From positions 1 through 7,778 of the forward strand of contig JBJOGS010000052.1 of the NCBI GenBank assembly GCA_046048095.1: 7,778 bases of DNA. The letters are read 5' to 3'. Under the pieces are notes generated by a model, which was given only the letters and a program-made list of their open reading frames with translations, was not told where the DNA came from and did not search any database. Shown one piece after another: positions 6,510 to 7,778 of the stretch. This stretch comes from UBA3478 sp046048095. Its GTDB lineage: Bacteria; Bacteroidota; Bacteroidia; Flavobacteriales; Flavobacteriaceae. Each line of letters opens with the position of its first letter. Position 1 is the stretch's first letter. The position numbers and the translations under genes are program-made.

Positions 6510-7523
6510 ATGACGATACTTGTTACTGGAGCAGCCGGATTCATTGGATATCATCTGAGCAAAAAATTGCTCGAGGCGAATCATCAAGTAATTGGTGTTG
6601 ACAATATCAACACCTATTACACCACAGCACTTAAATATGCGCGCTTAGAAGAGCTAGGCATCTCTGCAGTGGATGCCGCTATCGATGGACTAGAATGTAA
6701 TTCAGAGCGATTTCCCAATTTTAGGTTTCTAAAACTAGAGCTTTCTGATAAAGAGGCTGTAAAAAAACTATTCAACAAGTATACTTTTGACAAAGTATGC
6801 CATCTCGCAGCACAAGCCGGAGTGCGCTACAGTATTGAAAATCCAGAGGTTTATATTCAAAGTAATTTAGTCGCCTTTGGGCACCTCTTAGAAGCCACAA
6901 GACATCACCATATCGATCACCTGATTTACGCAAGTAGCTCAAGTGTATATGGTGAAACGAAAACTGTTCCATTTAGCGTGGATCAGCGCGTAGATCACCC
7001 TATTAGCTTATACGCTGCTACCAAAAAGGCGAATGAGCTCATGGCCCATACCTACAGTCATCTTTATAAATTCGCTACTACAGGCCTTAGATTCTTTACT
7101 GTTTATGGCCCTTGGGGTAGACCTGATATGGCCTATTACCTTTTCACCAAAGCCATTATAAATAATCAACCCATTGATGTATTCAATGAAGGTAATATGA
7201 AGCGCGATTTTACTTATATCGACGACATTGTCGAAGGAGTAAAACGAGTCATCGAACAACCTATCGAAAATCGAGAACTTTACAAGGTGTACAATATTGG
7301 AAACAATCGGTCTGAGAAACTTTCAGACTTTATCGAGACACTTGAAACCCATTTAGGAAAAAAGGCCAAGAAAAACTTGCTTCCTATGCAACCCGGAGAT
7401 GTGAGCCAAACCTATGCCGATGTAAGTGCTCTTGAAAAGGATTACGGTTATGCTCCTAGTACAACTATGGATAAAGGACTCAAACAATTCGCTTCTTGGT
7501 ATCTAAAAACTAAAATAGGTTAA
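6510..7523 (+). CDS. UDP-glucuronate 4-epimerase (NAD-dependent, CapI/LpsL type)
   Basis: This 337-residue short-chain dehydrogenase/reductase-type epimerase most likely interconverts UDP-glucuronate and UDP-galacturonate, using tightly bound NAD+. The NAD-binding motif GAAGFIG is at residues 7-13, with VDNINTYY (30-37) after it. HLAAQAGVRYS (98-108) and the serine-rich strand ASSSSVYG (141-148) precede the catalytic pair Tyr168-Lys172 in YAATK. VYGPWGRPDMA (198-208) and KRDFTYIDDIVEG (231-243) are hallmarks that separate the UDP-glucuronate epimerase group from GalE. QPGDV (294-298) lies near the C-terminus. Length is normal and all key residues are present. Lying 3 bp after ugd, whose product is its expected substrate, it completes a two-step supply of UDP-galacturonate for surface polysaccharide. 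Specificity rests on motifs and context; another 4-epimerase substrate is possible. Confidence 0.92.
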   Translation: MTILVTGAAGFIGYHLSKKLLEANHQVIGVDNINTYYTTALKYARLEELGISAVDAAIDGLECNSERFPNFRFLKLELSDKEAVKKLFNKYTFDKVCHLAAQAGVRYSIENPEVYIQSNLVAFGHLLEATRHHHIDHLIYASSSSVYGETKTVPFSVDQRVDHPISLYAATKKANELMAHTYSHLYKFATTGLRFFTVYGPWGRPDMAYYLFTKAIINNQPIDVFNEGNMKRDFTYIDDIVEGVKRVIEQPIENRELYKVYNIGNNRSEKLSDFIETLETHLGKKAKKNLLPMQPGDVSQTYADVSALEKDYGYAPSTTMDKGLKQFASWYLKTKIG

Positions 7524-7527
7524 CCGC

Positions 7528-7778
7528 CTAGTCTTGATCGTGATGACGCGAGGCGTAGGCGCTCTCATATAAACGCTCATACAAAGGAACAATTTCTGGC
7601 AGATCAAAGCGTCTCGAGGATTCGAGTGCATTTGCTTTCATTGTTCGCAATAGCTCGCTGTCTTGAGCAAGAGCCAAGGCATAGTTGCTCATTTTCTCTA
7701 CATCTCCAATTTCACAAACATACCCGGTGTATTCGTGAATATTCACCTCTGGAAGACCGCCTGCATTCGAAGAAATTA
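7528..7778 (-). CDS. bshA: N-acetyl-alpha-D-glucosaminyl L-malate synthase BshA, C-terminal 82 residues (partial)
   Basis: The minus-strand frame enters from the right edge and ends at a TAG on 7528-7530. It encodes the C-terminal end of a GT4-family (GT-B fold) glycosyltransferase. The segment ISSNAGGLPEVNIHEYTGY holds the nucleotide-sugar-binding loop with the conserved Glu of GGLPEV, followed by GDVEKMSNYALAL and a terminal helix with FDLPEIVPLYERLYE. SSNxGGLPEVN, then TGY, GDVxxM and the IVPLYExLY ending are the pattern I associate with BshA, which joins GlcNAc from UDP-GlcNAc to L-malate as the first step of bacillithiol synthesis, a low-molecular-weight thiol found in many Bacteroidota. 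The N-terminal domain is outside the window, so a different GT4 enzyme cannot be excluded. The gene is convergent with the epimerase, 4 bp between stop codons, and no terminator hairpin with a T-tract is visible between them. Confidence 0.78.
   Translation of the reverse strand, partial: ISSNAGGLPEVNIHEYTGYVCEIGDVEKMSNYALALAQDSELLRTMKANALESSRRFDLPEIVPLYERLYESAYASRHHDQD

Noticed and set aside
7524..7560. Bidirectional terminator between the convergent epimerase and bshA genes
   Set aside because: Only 4 bp separate the stop codons, and the GC-rich bases within the bshA end (about 7545-7563) do not form a convincing paired stem followed by Ts.

Overview
The window is ordinary chromosomal sequence, most likely from a member of the Bacteroidota, probably a Flavobacteria-like lineage. 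Several things point there: the divergent phoH / SAM-hydroxide-adenosyltransferase pair, the sequence character of DnaN and MnmE, a BshA-type bacillithiol glycosyltransferase, weak or absent Shine-Dalgarno sequences before most genes, and a TAnnTTTG-type promoter element before ugd. Lineage is inferred from remembered family features, not from a search.

Left part (1-3645): the 5' end of phoH runs off the left edge on the minus strand, apparently starting at TTG. Divergent from it, and all on the plus strand, are a SAM hydrolase-like gene (DUF62 family), dnaN (sliding clamp) and mnmE (tRNA wobble-uridine modification GTPase). dnaN and mnmE are 7 bp apart and probably co-transcribed.

Middle (3683-5084): a 12-TM MFS transporter of unknown substrate is followed at once by a decayed 3' fragment of a cysteine synthase gene (cysM-like). 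The fragment keeps the conserved C-terminal motifs but carries an in-frame TAG and lacks its 5' part. It fills most of the only sizeable non-coding gap and contains a 9-bp perfect inverted repeat.

Right part (5112-7778): ugd (UDP-glucose 6-dehydrogenase, strikingly similar to the animal enzyme) and a UDP-glucuronate 4-epimerase gene lie 3 bp apart and form a two-step route from UDP-glucose to UDP-glucuronate to UDP-galacturonate, precursors for acidic surface polysaccharide. Tail-to-tail with them, 4 bp away, is the 3' end of a minus-strand gene that looks like bshA (first step of bacillithiol synthesis).

I see no mobile element, CRISPR array, tRNA or rRNA, and no convincing new system. The points most worth checking are the cysM relic and the altered catalytic motif of the SAM hydrolase-like protein.
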